Positions 41,375-50,955 of a stretch of DNA of 64,000 nucleotides are shown here, in pieces. A program made the translations under genes and the position numbers. The notes under the pieces are model-generated. The model saw only the letters and a program-made list of their open reading frames with translations. It did no database searches and was not told the DNA's origin. The stretch lies in NCBI RefSeq assembly GCF_047425865.1, contig NZ_CP179735.1; one strand, given 5' to 3'. The stretch's first letter is position 1. The number at the start of each line of letters is the position of its first letter. The stretch is from Macrococcoides equi (lineage in GTDB: Bacteria > Bacillota > Bacilli > Staphylococcales > Staphylococcaceae).

Positions 41375-42679
41375 GTGCCGGATAATCATGGCTATAATAG
41401 CAATTTAACTATAAAACAAATTAATAAAATTGAGCAGTTTGATTTAGATTTTTCGGTCAATCCTGCAGAAGTTTTCGACTTCTTTAGTAACTACCAGGGA
41501 GAGCGCTACGTATTTATCAATAAAGATAAATCATTTAAATTGATTGGGATTGGACATCAGGTTGTGATTGCGTTTGATGAGATACAGCCTGTGAATGTCG
41601 AAGCACAATTTAAGGCGATTATGAGCGAGGCGTGTTTTCACGGGTCGGGTGCAATTGAAGATTTAAAGCTATTCGGTGGATTCCAGTTTGATGATAATGA
41701 AAGTGCGAACTTTTCAAACTTCCACAAAAGTCACTTTGTCATCCCTAAATTTCAGTTTATGGAAGTAGACGGTTATGCATCTCTACTTTGTGTCGATCAG
41801 GATATAGATGTACCTGCGTTAATAGATGAAATTAAAAATCATAAATTGTCTCATACGACAATTAACACGGTAGTTAAGAGTGAAGATATCGATCTTGAGT
41901 TATTTAAAGCGAATGCATATAAAGCTATCGAGATGATGAAAGAAGAAAAATTAGAGAAGGTCGTATTGTCCAGAAAAAGAAAAGTAACGATGGAGCATAG
42001 TATCAATACGCTCACCTTTATACAGCAGGCGATGACCAATCATGAAGTCAGTTACTTTGCACTTATGGAAGCGGGTAAGCAAACTTTTGTAACGAAGACA
42101 CCAGAACAATTAGTTGCAGTACAAGACGGTATACTACATACGAATGCGATAGCAGGAACGATGAGTAAGGATATCCCTGAAGCTACAAGTGTATTATTGG
42201 GTGACGATAAGAATTTACATGAACATAAAATCGTAGTTGAAAGTATTCAGGAAGACCTTGCACCTTTCACTCAAGAAATTTATCTTAAAGATAAACCAGA
42301 CATACTTGAGAATCAATTCTTCTATCATTTATATACGCCGATTCGTGCAAAGCTGAATCGTGGTGGGTTACTTGAAGTAACGAAAAGTTTGCATCCAACA
42401 CCTGCACTAGGTGGATTTCCGAAACATACTGCGATGGACTTCTTAATGCAGGCGAATGAAGGACGTGGCCTATACGGTGCACCACTCGGATATTTAAATA
42501 TTCAGGATGCCGGTGAATTTATTGTGGCTATTCGTTCGATGATTGTTGAAGATCATTCAGCAATTTTATATGCGGGATGTGGTATCGTGAAGTCCAGTGT
42601 AGTTGAAAGTGAAGTTTATGAAACAGAGATTAAATTTAAACCGATGTTAGAAATGTTAGGGGTTAATAAAGATGAATGA
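41375..42679 (+). CDS. menF: Isochorismate synthase
   Basis: The 434-residue chorismate-binding enzyme starts menaquinone synthesis by converting chorismate to isochorismate. Family motifs include KVVLSRKRKV, TKTPEQLVAV, HTNAIAGTMSKD and the C-terminal YAGCGIVKSSVVESEVYETE. The start is GTG at 41375. Its end overlaps menD by eight bases, so menF-menD-menH-menB form one operon. Confidence 0.92.
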   Translation: MPDNHGYNSNLTIKQINKIEQFDLDFSVNPAEVFDFFSNYQGERYVFINKDKSFKLIGIGHQVVIAFDEIQPVNVEAQFKAIMSEACFHGSGAIEDLKLFGGFQFDDNESANFSNFHKSHFVIPKFQFMEVDGYASLLCVDQDIDVPALIDEIKNHKLSHTTINTVVKSEDIDLELFKANAYKAIEMMKEEKLEKVVLSRKRKVTMEHSINTLTFIQQAMTNHEVSYFALMEAGKQTFVTKTPEQLVAVQDGILHTNAIAGTMSKDIPEATSVLLGDDKNLHEHKIVVESIQEDLAPFTQEIYLKDKPDILENQFFYHLYTPIRAKLNRGGLLEVTKSLHPTPALGGFPKHTAMDFLMQANEGRGLYGAPLGYLNIQDAGEFIVAIRSMIVEDHSAILYAGCGIVKSSVVESEVYETEIKFKPMLEMLGVNKDE

Positions 42680-44333
42680 AGCATTGACGAAACAAGTATT
42701 TCATTTTGTGAAATCATTATATGATTACGGGATTCATGAAATTGTTATTTCACCTGGCTCCAGGTCAACACCTGTGGCAATTGCCTGCGAACTTCATCCC
42801 AGAATGAAAACGTATATTCATCCCGATGAACGTAGTGCGGCTTTTTATGCACTTGGTTTGATGAAAGCTACGAATAAACCGGTCGCTATATTATGTACTT
42901 CAGGGACTGCTGCAAGTAACTACATGCCTGCAGTATCTGAATGTTTTATCAGCAATATGCCGTTAGTGATTATAACGAGTGACAGACCACATGAACTAAG
43001 AGATGTAGGAGCGCCTCAAGCCATCAATCAAGTAGGAATGTATCGCAATTTTGTACATTATGAACGTGATTTTCCTATAGCAGATGATACAGATGAAACG
43101 CTCCAATTTATCGATGCAGTCATGTTGCAGGCCAGTACCTTTTTAAGTGGTCCAATGAAAGGACCGGTACATTTTAATTTACCATTTAGAGAACCGCTAA
43201 TGCCTGATATTACTTTGAAGGATATGATGACTGTAGAGCCGAAAGTTCAAATGCGTTATCAGAAGACTTTTGACGTCAATACTGTAAAGCATATTATTAA
43301 GCGTGAGCAGGGTATTATCATTGCAGGTGACTGTCAGCTTGAAGATTTAACGCAGATGCTCGTGTTCTCAACGATACATAATATACCAATAATTGCTGAT
43401 CCACTTAGCCAAATTCGTGATTTAAAACATCCGAATGTTATAACGACAGGGGACAGCATATTTAAAGTGTTAAAGGCTATTGCACCAGGGTATATCATTC
43501 GCGTTGGTAATGCGGTAGTTTCAAAGGCGATTAATCAGTGGTTAAAAGCAAGTGATGTGCCTCAAATATTGGTACAGCCAAGAATTCAGCCAAATACTTT
43601 CCCAAAAGTACCGGATGTATATATTGAAATTACAGCAAATGACTTCTTCAGACAGATTGCTGAAGAAAAGCCGGTTGATAATCAAGCCTGGATTAAGTTC
43701 TGGCGCACCTTAAATGACCTTGTCATAAATCACATTATGCAGCATACGCAAACCGTTTGTGACGAAGGAAGTGCAACCTATCAAATTTTCAAACAGATAA
43801 AAAAAGATGAAGTGATATTTTTAGGTAATAGTATGCCGATTAGAGATGGCGATACGTTCTTTACACACTTTGAAGGTAAACCATACTGTAACAGAGGGGC
43901 AAATGGCATTGACGGGGTCGTGAGTACCGCTTTAGGTATGGCACGTCATAAAAAGGTGACATTAATCATCGGCGATATCTCTTTCTATCACGATATGAAC
44001 GGTTTGATAATGCAAAAGTTATTATCTCACCATACTCACATGATTAATATCATTGTGATGAATAATAATGGTGGTGGGATATTCAGTTATCTACCGCAGT
44101 ACGAAGATAAAACACATTTTGAAAGATTATTTGGTACACCACTGAATCTTGACTTTGAACATACAGCACAGTTATATCAATTTAAATATAAAAAATTTAA
44201 TGTTTTTGATGAAATTACATTACCAACAGATCCTGGTCATATCATCGAGATTACTTCTGATAGAGAAGAAAATCTAAAAGCGCACAGAGCACTGATAGAT
44301 ACATTAAAGGCGAAGATCAATGATAAACTATAA
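42672..44333 (+). CDS. menD: SEPHCHC synthase
   Basis: This 553-residue thiamine-diphosphate enzyme joins isochorismate and 2-oxoglutarate. The N-terminal HEIVISPGSRSTPVAIACE and HPDERSAAFYALGLMKAT are typical of MenD. The ThDP/Mg site is GDISFYHDMNGLI followed by NIIVMNNNGGGIFSYLPQ. It starts in the end of menF and overlaps menH by 14 bases. Confidence 0.95.
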   Translation: MNEALTKQVFHFVKSLYDYGIHEIVISPGSRSTPVAIACELHPRMKTYIHPDERSAAFYALGLMKATNKPVAILCTSGTAASNYMPAVSECFISNMPLVIITSDRPHELRDVGAPQAINQVGMYRNFVHYERDFPIADDTDETLQFIDAVMLQASTFLSGPMKGPVHFNLPFREPLMPDITLKDMMTVEPKVQMRYQKTFDVNTVKHIIKREQGIIIAGDCQLEDLTQMLVFSTIHNIPIIADPLSQIRDLKHPNVITTGDSIFKVLKAIAPGYIIRVGNAVVSKAINQWLKASDVPQILVQPRIQPNTFPKVPDVYIEITANDFFRQIAEEKPVDNQAWIKFWRTLNDLVINHIMQHTQTVCDEGSATYQIFKQIKKDEVIFLGNSMPIRDGDTFFTHFEGKPYCNRGANGIDGVVSTALGMARHKKVTLIIGDISFYHDMNGLIMQKLLSHHTHMINIIVMNNNGGGIFSYLPQYEDKTHFERLFGTPLNLDFEHTAQLYQFKYKKFNVFDEITLPTDPGHIIEITSDREENLKAHRALIDTLKAKINDKL

Positions 44334-45114
44334 AATTTATCGAAATAATCATACGCACTTGATTGTTATGATACATGGTTTTCTTGGTAATATTGAGACA
44401 TTTGAACTAGCAAAAGAGAAATTGCTTTCGCATATGGATGTTTTGCTGGTGGAGTGTCCGGGGCATGGGCAGGATATGAATCTTGACGAGGATTGGTCAT
44501 TTGAATCAATCGCACGTCATTTATCTGAGAAGTTACGTGCGTTACAATCAGAATATGACAATATCACATTATACGGCTATTCGATGGGTGGACGTCTTGC
44601 GCTCTATACAGCACTACATTTTCCGGAACTCATACATAAGCTAATTATTGAGAGTGCAACACCGGGTATTGAATCAGACAAACTCAGAAGAGAACGTATT
44701 GAACAGGATTCCATTCGAAGCAGAGAGATAGAAGGCAACTACGAACAGTTTATCGATAATTGGGAAGCGCTACCTTTGCTTCAGACCTATCAACCACTAT
44801 CAACTGTGCAATTGAACAGACAACGTCATATTCGTATGCATCACAATCCTAAAGGCATTGCGAAGGCATTACGAGAGTACGGAACAGGTCAGCAACCGAA
44901 TCTTTGGCCGCTGCTACCGAAGTTAAACATACCTGTACTTTTGCTTACAGGAAGTCTGGATAAAAAATTTGAAGCAATTGCACACAGAATGTGTCAGGCC
45001 TTACCACAGGCAAAACATGTCATCATCGAAGCAGGTCATACAATTCATGTGGAGAATTTAGAAATATTTGATACAATAATAGTATCGTTTATCAAGGAGG
45101 AAAATCATGACTAG
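44320..45114 (+). CDS. menH: SHCHC synthase (alpha/beta hydrolase)
   Basis: This 264-residue alpha/beta hydrolase-fold enzyme removes pyruvate from SEPHCHC. The oxyanion segment MIHGFLGN, nucleophile elbow GYSMGGRLAL and histidine in AGHTIHVENLE give the triad with an aspartate near GSLDKKF. It overlaps both menD and menB, consistent with coupled translation. Confidence 0.92.
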   Translation: MINYKIYRNNHTHLIVMIHGFLGNIETFELAKEKLLSHMDVLLVECPGHGQDMNLDEDWSFESIARHLSEKLRALQSEYDNITLYGYSMGGRLALYTALHFPELIHKLIIESATPGIESDKLRRERIEQDSIRSREIEGNYEQFIDNWEALPLLQTYQPLSTVQLNRQRHIRMHHNPKGIAKALREYGTGQQPNLWPLLPKLNIPVLLLTGSLDKKFEAIAHRMCQALPQAKHVIIEAGHTIHVENLEIFDTIIVSFIKEENHD

Positions 45115-45925
45115 AGTTTGGGAAACATTAAAAGAGTACAAAGAAATTAAATATGAATTTTTTGAAGGTATCGCAAAGATTACGATCAACCGTCCGGAAG
45201 TACGTAACGCGTTTACGCCGAACACAGTAATGGAAATGATTGATGCATTCTCTCGTGCGCGTGATGATCAACGCATTGGCGCAATCATCTTAACGGGTGA
45301 AGGCGACTTAGCATTCTGTTCAGGTGGAGACCAAAAAGTACGTGGTCACGGCGGATATGTCGGTGATGATAACATTCCACGTTTAAACGTATTAGACTTA
45401 CAACGTTTAATTCGTGTGATTCCTAAACCAGTTGTTGCGATGGTTCGTGGATACGCAATTGGTGGCGGGCACGTATTACACATCGTGTGTGATTTAACGA
45501 TTGCTGCTGAAAATGCGCGTTTCGGTCAAACTGGACCTAAAGTAGGTTCATTTGATGCGGGTTACGGTTCTGGATACTTAGCGCGCATCGTCGGTCATAA
45601 AAAAGCACGTGAAATCTGGTACTTATGCCGTCAGTACGATGCTCAGGAAGCATTAGACATGGGCTTAGTCAATACAGTTGTACCGTTAGACAAAATTGAA
45701 GATGAAACTGTTCAATGGTGTAAGGAAATGTTACAACATTCTCCAACAGCATTACGTTTCCTAAAAGCTGCTATGAATGCTGATACTGATGGATTAGCAG
45801 GTTTACAACAATTTGCAGGTGATGCAACGTTACTTTACTACACAAGCGACGAAGCAAAAGAAGGACGTGACGCATTTAAAGAAAAGCGTCAGCCAAACTT
45901 TGATCAATTCCCTAAATTCCCATAA
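45107..45925 (+). CDS. menB: 1,4-dihydroxy-2-naphthoyl-CoA synthase
   Basis: The 272-residue crotonase-fold enzyme closes the naphthoate ring. Visible motifs are NRPEVRNAFTPNTVMEM, FCSGGDQKVRGHGGYVGDD, GYAIGGGHVLHIVCDLTIA and FGQTGPKVGSFDAGYGS, all typical of MenB. The ribosome site AAGGAGG lies in the menH end. A terminator follows. Confidence 0.96.
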   Translation: MTRVWETLKEYKEIKYEFFEGIAKITINRPEVRNAFTPNTVMEMIDAFSRARDDQRIGAIILTGEGDLAFCSGGDQKVRGHGGYVGDDNIPRLNVLDLQRLIRVIPKPVVAMVRGYAIGGGHVLHIVCDLTIAAENARFGQTGPKVGSFDAGYGSGYLARIVGHKKAREIWYLCRQYDAQEALDMGLVNTVVPLDKIEDETVQWCKEMLQHSPTALRFLKAAMNADTDGLAGLQQFAGDATLLYYTSDEAKEGRDAFKEKRQPNFDQFPKFP

Positions 45926-45932
45926 GCAATTG

Positions 45933-45958
45933 ATGAGTCTCCAAATTAGGAGGCTCAT
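45933..45958 (+). terminator. Terminator after menB
   Basis: The stem ATGAGTCTCC/GGAGGCTCAT is followed by TTTTT. It separates menFDHB from menEC. Confidence 0.8.
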
Positions 45959-46060
45959 TTTTATTGTTGATTTACATGTAACTGTAGTAAAGGTTGTATC
46001 GACACAACGTTTTAAATATTTGATATGATGAGAGTAACTCTATTTATAGGACGTGAACGT

Positions 46061-47455
46061 ATGCAATGGCTTAAAGAAGCGGCAGAAATATATCCGGATA
46101 AAATTGCAATAGAATTTTACGGAGAAATACTGACTTACCATGAGTTATATAATAAAGCGCTACAAATGGCGAACAATCTAATCGCTTTAAATCAGACACG
46201 TATTGCACTGCAGGCAGAAAATACGTTAAGTGATTGTGTGATTATTCATGGTGCAATAGTTGCAGGTATCGAAATTGTGATGATAAATAAACATTTGACT
46301 GCTCAGGAAATTACCCGTCAGATGGCCTCGGTTAATACCAAACTACTTATTACTAATCATGAGTTTGATGCGATACAAACAATCAAAAAAAGTGAACTAT
46401 TAAATTTGAACGAATCTCTAGATTCACCTGTTATGAATCAACCGAATGATATTCTATCCATCATGTTCACTTCAGGAACAACTGGTGTGCAGAAAGCAGT
46501 ACCACAACGGTTCATCAATCACTATGCTAGCAACGAAAATTGTAAAAGAATATTCTGTTATGATGCTGACGCTATCTGGCTAGATGTATTACCGTTATTT
46601 CATATTAGTGGTTTAAGCATTTTGCTTAGAGCGGTAATGGAAGGATGTACAGTGGTACTGCATGAAAAATTTGATGCACAACAAATTTTAGAAGATATAG
46701 AGAAGAAAACTATTACGCATACTTCACTTGTTCCGCAAACACTAGAAAGATTATTAAGACATGGACTGACACACCGCTTTTCACTACAAGGGATATTAAT
46801 CGGTGGTGCTAAACTAGATGACCGGGTATTAGCTGAAACGCGCAGACTGAACCTGCCGATATACACATCTTTTGGGATGACAGAGACGTGTTCACAAATG
46901 ATTACCGCAAATCAAGAGGACATTGAATTACATCCTAGAAGTGTCGGTCGTATCAATGATAATATTCAATTATTCAATGTTCAAAATGGTGTAGGTGAGA
47001 TCGGTGTTAGAGGAGATAATGTGATGCACGGATATCTTTATCCGACAGCCGCGAACACCGATGCGTTTTCAGGACAATATTTCTTAACAGGAGATATAGG
47101 ATATATCGAGGAAGATTATTTATATATTTTAGATCGCAGAAAAGACCTGATTATTTCAGGTGGAGAAAATATTTATCCTTCCGAGGTTGAACAGGTGATA
47201 CTGAATCACACAGACGTTCATGCAGCTTGTATTATCGGAATAGACGATGATACATGGGGAAATGTGCCGGTTTGTCTTTACGAAGCGGATGGTGACAAGT
47301 CAGACCAGATTAATCTCGCGTTAATTAATTATCTTGCTAAGTATAAGCATCCAAAACAACTGGTGCTTGTAGATAATTTAAAAAGAACATCAAATGGCAA
47401 GATATCTCGTCATCAATGTAAGGAATGGTTTATCAATGAAAATGACAAAGCTTAA
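46061..47455 (+). CDS. menE: o-succinylbenzoate-CoA ligase
   Basis: The ~464-residue adenylate-forming ligase activates o-succinylbenzoate. The ATP motif is IMFTSGTTGVQKAVPQ, followed by FGMTETCSQM, the TGDIGYIEEDYLYILDRRKD hinge region and the catalytic lysine in LKRTSNGKISR. The ATG at 46061 aligns with the N-terminus of MenE proteins; the ATGs at 46025 and 46028 would add 12 or 11 residues. It overlaps menC by 20 bases. Confidence 0.92.
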   Translation: MQWLKEAAEIYPDKIAIEFYGEILTYHELYNKALQMANNLIALNQTRIALQAENTLSDCVIIHGAIVAGIEIVMINKHLTAQEITRQMASVNTKLLITNHEFDAIQTIKKSELLNLNESLDSPVMNQPNDILSIMFTSGTTGVQKAVPQRFINHYASNENCKRIFCYDADAIWLDVLPLFHISGLSILLRAVMEGCTVVLHEKFDAQQILEDIEKKTITHTSLVPQTLERLLRHGLTHRFSLQGILIGGAKLDDRVLAETRRLNLPIYTSFGMTETCSQMITANQEDIELHPRSVGRINDNIQLFNVQNGVGEIGVRGDNVMHGYLYPTAANTDAFSGQYFLTGDIGYIEEDYLYILDRRKDLIISGGENIYPSEVEQVILNHTDVHAACIIGIDDDTWGNVPVCLYEADGDKSDQINLALINYLAKYKHPKQLVLVDNLKRTSNGKISRHQCKEWFINENDKA

Positions 47456-48413
47456 TCTCTATACTTTCGAAGCACCATTTAAAGTACCGGTTAAGACTAA
47501 TCTTGTGACACTTAATCATCGAAAAGTACTGGTCATAGGGATAGTGATTGACGGAACGGAGTATTTTGCAGAGGCGAATAGTTTTGAGACGCCCTGGTAT
47601 CATGACGAAACTATTGATTCCGTTGCTGAGAAAGTTCGCACTATCTTTAAGCGATTAAAAGGAAAAGAGATTGATAACCTCGACACTTTGCAATACTATC
47701 TGGATGCAGATAGTCCGAATGCTAGCAGTTGTTTTGATGTTATCGCCTACCAGTACTTCAATCAACTGCGTCCCGTGGTTATACCCATTGGACAAACGTT
47801 ACATCATGATGCTACTGAAATAAATCCAGATGCTTCACGTATTAAGTTAAAGATGCATGATAAGATTCTTGAACAGGTGCGTACGATTCGAAAAGAAAGT
47901 AATATTAAAATAGTAATTGATGCGAATGGTTTACTGTCAGAAGCACATTTTGATTTAATGAATGCATTGAGTAAGTCAGACATTCTTTATTTTGAAGAAC
48001 CATTTCACTCAATAAAAACATATGCTGCACTGCTTAAAAGATATCCTGATATTCATTTAGCGATTGACGAAAGTGCGACAGATAGAAGTGCTATCCAGCA
48101 ATTTTATGACATCGGTGTACAGACGGCTGTCATAAAATATAGTAGATTAGGTGGTATTACACAATCATTTGCCATACAGAATGATTGTCCTGATATTGCG
48201 CTCGTATCCGGCGGGATGTATGAATTCGGATTCAGTAAATACTTTACTGCAATGCTTGGTGAGGCGTTTCGTACTGTGCCGGATGTCACGCCAAAAGGAA
48301 CTTATTTTGATAATGATTTTACGATTTATGAAGAATATATGGCTGATAAGCAACTGCATCTATCAATGCCTGTTGTTGTTAAGAATAAGTTACATAGAAT
48401 AGTAAGTTATTAA
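47436..48413 (+). CDS. menC: o-succinylbenzoate synthase
   Basis: This enolase-superfamily enzyme of about 325 residues makes o-succinylbenzoate from SHCHC. The lysine in RIKLKMHDK, metal ligands in VIDANG, YFEEPF and LAIDESATD, and the second lysine in AVIKYSRLGGIT are in order. It starts inside the end of menE, so translation is coupled. A hairpin repeat element follows. Confidence 0.9.
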   Translation: MKMTKLNLYTFEAPFKVPVKTNLVTLNHRKVLVIGIVIDGTEYFAEANSFETPWYHDETIDSVAEKVRTIFKRLKGKEIDNLDTLQYYLDADSPNASSCFDVIAYQYFNQLRPVVIPIGQTLHHDATEINPDASRIKLKMHDKILEQVRTIRKESNIKIVIDANGLLSEAHFDLMNALSKSDILYFEEPFHSIKTYAALLKRYPDIHLAIDESATDRSAIQQFYDIGVQTAVIKYSRLGGITQSFAIQNDCPDIALVSGGMYEFGFSKYFTAMLGEAFRTVPDVTPKGTYFDNDFTIYEEYMADKQLHLSMPVVVKNKLHRIVSY

Positions 48414-48419
48414 AAAGAG

Positions 48420-48542
48420 AGGCGTGATCAGAAGTGTTTTACCACAAGTAAAAACCGAAAAAACTAATAAATCGCACTTTGATTTATAGTTTTTTCGGTT
48501 TTTGTCGCAGTGGTAACTTCAGTTCCGCCGTTTAGACTGTTA
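48420..48542. repeat. Dispersed hairpin element, family A copy 4
   Basis: A 23-bp inner stem (48450-48473 with 48481-48503) closes the loop GCACTTT at 48474-48480 through AAATC/GATTT. The outer arms GAAGTG...TACCAC and GTGGTAACTTC pair. The 3' end CGCCGTTTA matches copies 2 and 3. The stem sequence itself is unrelated to theirs. Confidence 0.75.
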
Positions 48543-48575
48543 ATCATAAAACCATTGGAATAATATCTCGACCTC

Positions 48576-48806
48576 TTAATGTTTATGTTCTTTTTTTTCT
48601 GGCACTGGATCATAACCACCTGGATGGAACGGGTGACATTTTAAGATTCTGATAATCGTTAAGTAACTACCTTTGAACGCACCATGTTTTTCAATCGCTT
48701 CAAGCCCGTATTGTGAACATGTCGGATTGAAACGGCATGTTGGCGGGGTAAGTGGTGAAATATAACTTCTATAGAATTTTATTATGGCAACTAATATACT
48801 TTTCAT
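48576..48806 (-). CDS. yidD: Membrane protein insertion efficiency factor YidD
   Basis: The 76-residue protein matches YidD: FYRSYISPLTPPTCRFNPTC, then SQYGLEAIEKHGAFKG and CHPFHPGGYDPVP. The N-terminal amphipathic helix attaches it to the membrane, where it aids insertion with YidC. GGAG lies upstream. It directly follows a lipoprotein gene in the same direction. Confidence 0.95.
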   Translation of the reverse strand: MKSILVAIIKFYRSYISPLTPPTCRFNPTCSQYGLEAIEKHGAFKGSYLTIIRILKCHPFHPGGYDPVPEKKEHKH

Positions 48807-48815
48807 ATTTTTCTC

Positions 48816-49589
48816 CTATTCAATATCTTCTTCTTCAAATGGTTTAACATTCGTCTTATTAAAATGTTTGTAGTTTGTTTCCTGATGCATCAAAATAGTT
48901 ACAGGTTTATTCTTAATTTTGGCGCTGACTTTCAGGTCAAAATTTAATAATTGAGGTAATTTCTTTTCAGGTGATAACGTGATGTCATATTCACCTTTAG
49001 CTATCTTAATGTCAGTTAGTTGATTGAAAGTCTCGATTTGATTCATGCTGGAAAAGTCACTACCATAATCAAATAAATTTTTGAGATTTTGAGACTTGCC
49101 TTCATAGTGCAGGATATTATCTTTCACTTCAATATCATCGATTGTCTTCTTAATTATATTTTGTACGATATCAGTTAGATTCACCATATTTGATTGTATA
49201 CCAGAAAAATACTGAATATCGGCATTTCGTGCACGGTAGTTCAGATAAGCGGGTTCAGGATACGCTTCAATATTTCCATTGTCCATATTGAATATCACAG
49301 ACTTAACAGGATATTTAGTATTGTTGGAGTCAGCTGAAATCAATAATGCACTCTTATTGACAGTATCATATTCAGACTGTGTATTTTGGGTAAATTTAGT
49401 TGTGAATTTATCGTAAGAAATCGTCGTTTTATTATCTGCTGATAAAGTAATACTTTCAGTGGCTTTGATATTTTTTTGCATTCTTGAGATTATCTGGTCT
49501 TTTGTTAAAGGTTTCTTTTTTTGTTGGGGTGATGCACATCCGGTGATAATTAATGCTAAAATAATTAAAAGTGCAGTTAATTTTTTCAT
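48816..49589 (-). CDS. Lipoprotein of the DUF6612-like family
   Basis: This 257-residue lipoprotein has signal MKKLTALLIILALIITGC with a lipobox ending ITGC. The mature part begins with a lysine/glutamine stretch and is rich in beta strands (ITLSADNKTTISYDKFTTKF, IKIAKGEYDITLSPEKKLP). It resembles LolA/LppX-like folded lipoproteins grouped as DUF6612. Function unknown. It precedes yidD by nine bases. Confidence 0.8.
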   Translation of the reverse strand: MKKLTALLIILALIITGCASPQQKKKPLTKDQIISRMQKNIKATESITLSADNKTTISYDKFTTKFTQNTQSEYDTVNKSALLISADSNNTKYPVKSVIFNMDNGNIEAYPEPAYLNYRARNADIQYFSGIQSNMVNLTDIVQNIIKKTIDDIEVKDNILHYEGKSQNLKNLFDYGSDFSSMNQIETFNQLTDIKIAKGEYDITLSPEKKLPQLLNFDLKVSAKIKNKPVTILMHQETNYKHFNKTNVKPFEEEDIE

Positions 49590-49634
49590 ATAAACCTCGG
49601 CATTTTATTTTTAATTGTGAATGGAGTATGTATT

Positions 49635-50102
49635 ATGATTTTTACAGATTATGTCGGTAATCGCGTTGTGCTTCACTTTAAGCATACTACCGATCAGCCG
49701 GTGAGTAAACATGTATTAATGATAACAAATTATAAAGGTCAATTGCTACTGACGCACCATAATAATCGTGGCATTGAGTTTCCAGGTGGCAAAGTTGAAC
49801 AAGGTGAGACTACTATTCAGGCGATGCATCGTGAACTATATGAAGAAACCGGTGGTATTGCTGAATCTTATGAATTTATCGCAACATATACTGTGAATGA
49901 TACAATACCATTCAGCAAAGATGTCTTTTATGTGAAAGTGAGTCATATCGATCAACTGAGCAATTATTTAGAGACAAATGGACCAGTAATTGTTAAGTCG
50001 TTAGATGAAGTGGATGAAGAAGATAAGAGTTTTCTATTAAAGGATCATTGCATATTATACATATTAGAAACTTTAAAGGAGCGTTTTAATGTGGAAGCAT
50101 AG
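49635..50102 (+). CDS. ytkD: NUDIX nucleoside triphosphatase (YtkD/MutTA-like)
   Basis: The 155-residue hydrolase has a complete NUDIX box, beginning GGKVEQGETTIQAMHRELYE and followed by ETGG. The N-terminal DYVGNRVVLHF and overall length match YtkD, which hydrolyses oxidised or normal purine nucleoside triphosphates. The ATG at 49635 has GGAG eight bases upstream. It overlaps the next hydrolase by 14 bases. Confidence 0.88.
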   Translation: MIFTDYVGNRVVLHFKHTTDQPVSKHVLMITNYKGQLLLTHHNNRGIEFPGGKVEQGETTIQAMHRELYEETGGIAESYEFIATYTVNDTIPFSKDVFYVKVSHIDQLSNYLETNGPVIVKSLDEVDEEDKSFLLKDHCILYILETLKERFNVEA

Positions 50103-50841
50103 TAGAGTTATACCTGCACAATATCTTGGTATAGATTTTCAGGAAATCACCTATGATTCTGATGAATATGAAGTAAAAGGGCTGCTTTATGAACCTGAGA
50201 AAGTTTTACGTATCATCATTTATTTACGTGGAGGTAAAGGACAAGTAGGAACATTACGACCAGCAGGACTGATGCGTTTTGCTTATCCTGGTACACTCGT
50301 TGCTGCACCATTTTATCGCGGCACACACCAAAATGGTCATGATGAATTTGGAGGCGCAGACCGTGAGGATGTCTATGCATTAGTAAGGAAATTACGAAAG
50401 AAATATCCAAATGTGCCACTGCATTTCATCGGATTTTCTCGAGGTGGTATACAAGGACTCGTGACCTATCAGAAAAGCGAAGTCACTTCTTTTATTACAT
50501 GGGGCGGGGTATCAAGTATTTATTATATGTATGATGAAAGACAAGATCTACGCAGTATGTTAAAACGTATTGTCGGTGATATAACAAATAAAGATGAATA
50601 TGATAGACGAGAAGGATTAGCGCTGGTTCGACCCGATAGTCCGCCAGTGATGATTATTCACGGAACAGATGATCGACAAGTAAATATCGCACACGGTAAG
50701 ATGCTGGAAGAAAAACTGATTGAGCTTGGTGTTAAGCATAAAGCGATATATATAGAAGGCGAACATCATGTGTTAAGACCGGATAATGAGCGTAAAGTAC
50801 TAGCTGCCATATATGAATGGATGAAAGAAGTTGAAGCTTAA
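50089..50841 (+). CDS. Alpha/beta hydrolase, prolyl-oligopeptidase-like
   Basis: The 250-residue serine hydrolase has nucleophile elbow GFSRGGIQG, an aspartate in IIHGTDDRQVN and a histidine in EGEHHVLR. YLRGGKGQVGT supplies the oxyanion region. No signal peptide. Substrate unknown. It starts inside ytkD, so the two are translated together. An isolated hairpin of the 61-bp repeat type lies just after the stop. Confidence 0.88.
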   Translation: MWKHSRVIPAQYLGIDFQEITYDSDEYEVKGLLYEPEKVLRIIIYLRGGKGQVGTLRPAGLMRFAYPGTLVAAPFYRGTHQNGHDEFGGADREDVYALVRKLRKKYPNVPLHFIGFSRGGIQGLVTYQKSEVTSFITWGGVSSIYYMYDERQDLRSMLKRIVGDITNKDEYDRREGLALVRPDSPPVMIIHGTDDRQVNIAHGKMLEEKLIELGVKHKAIYIEGEHHVLRPDNERKVLAAIYEWMKEVEA

Positions 50842-50844
50842 AAT

Positions 50845-50879
50845 GATGGTTGCGATAAAGTAAAAATATCGCAACCATC
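50845..50879. repeat. Solitary hairpin of the 61-bp repeat family
   Basis: A perfect 13-bp stem GATGGTTGCGATA/TATCGCAACCATC with a nine-base loop has the same stem as the tandem array at 37639. No T run follows, so it is not a standard terminator. Confidence 0.85.
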
Positions 50880-50911
50880 TGGACATCCCAACAACTCAAT
50901 CTAACCAAAAA

Positions 50912-50947
50912 AATCCCGACCCGTCACGATCGTGATGGGTCGGGATT
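50912..50947. terminator. Bidirectional terminator before pckA
   Basis: A long stem AATCCCGACCC/GGGTCGGGATT, with more pairing inside, sits just beyond the pckA stop. Confidence 0.9.
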
Positions 50948-50955
50948 CTTGTATG

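Noticed and set aside
50845..50879. Hairpin after the alpha/beta hydrolase as a terminator
   Set aside because: There is no T tract after it, and a proper terminator follows at 50912; its stem matches the repeat family.
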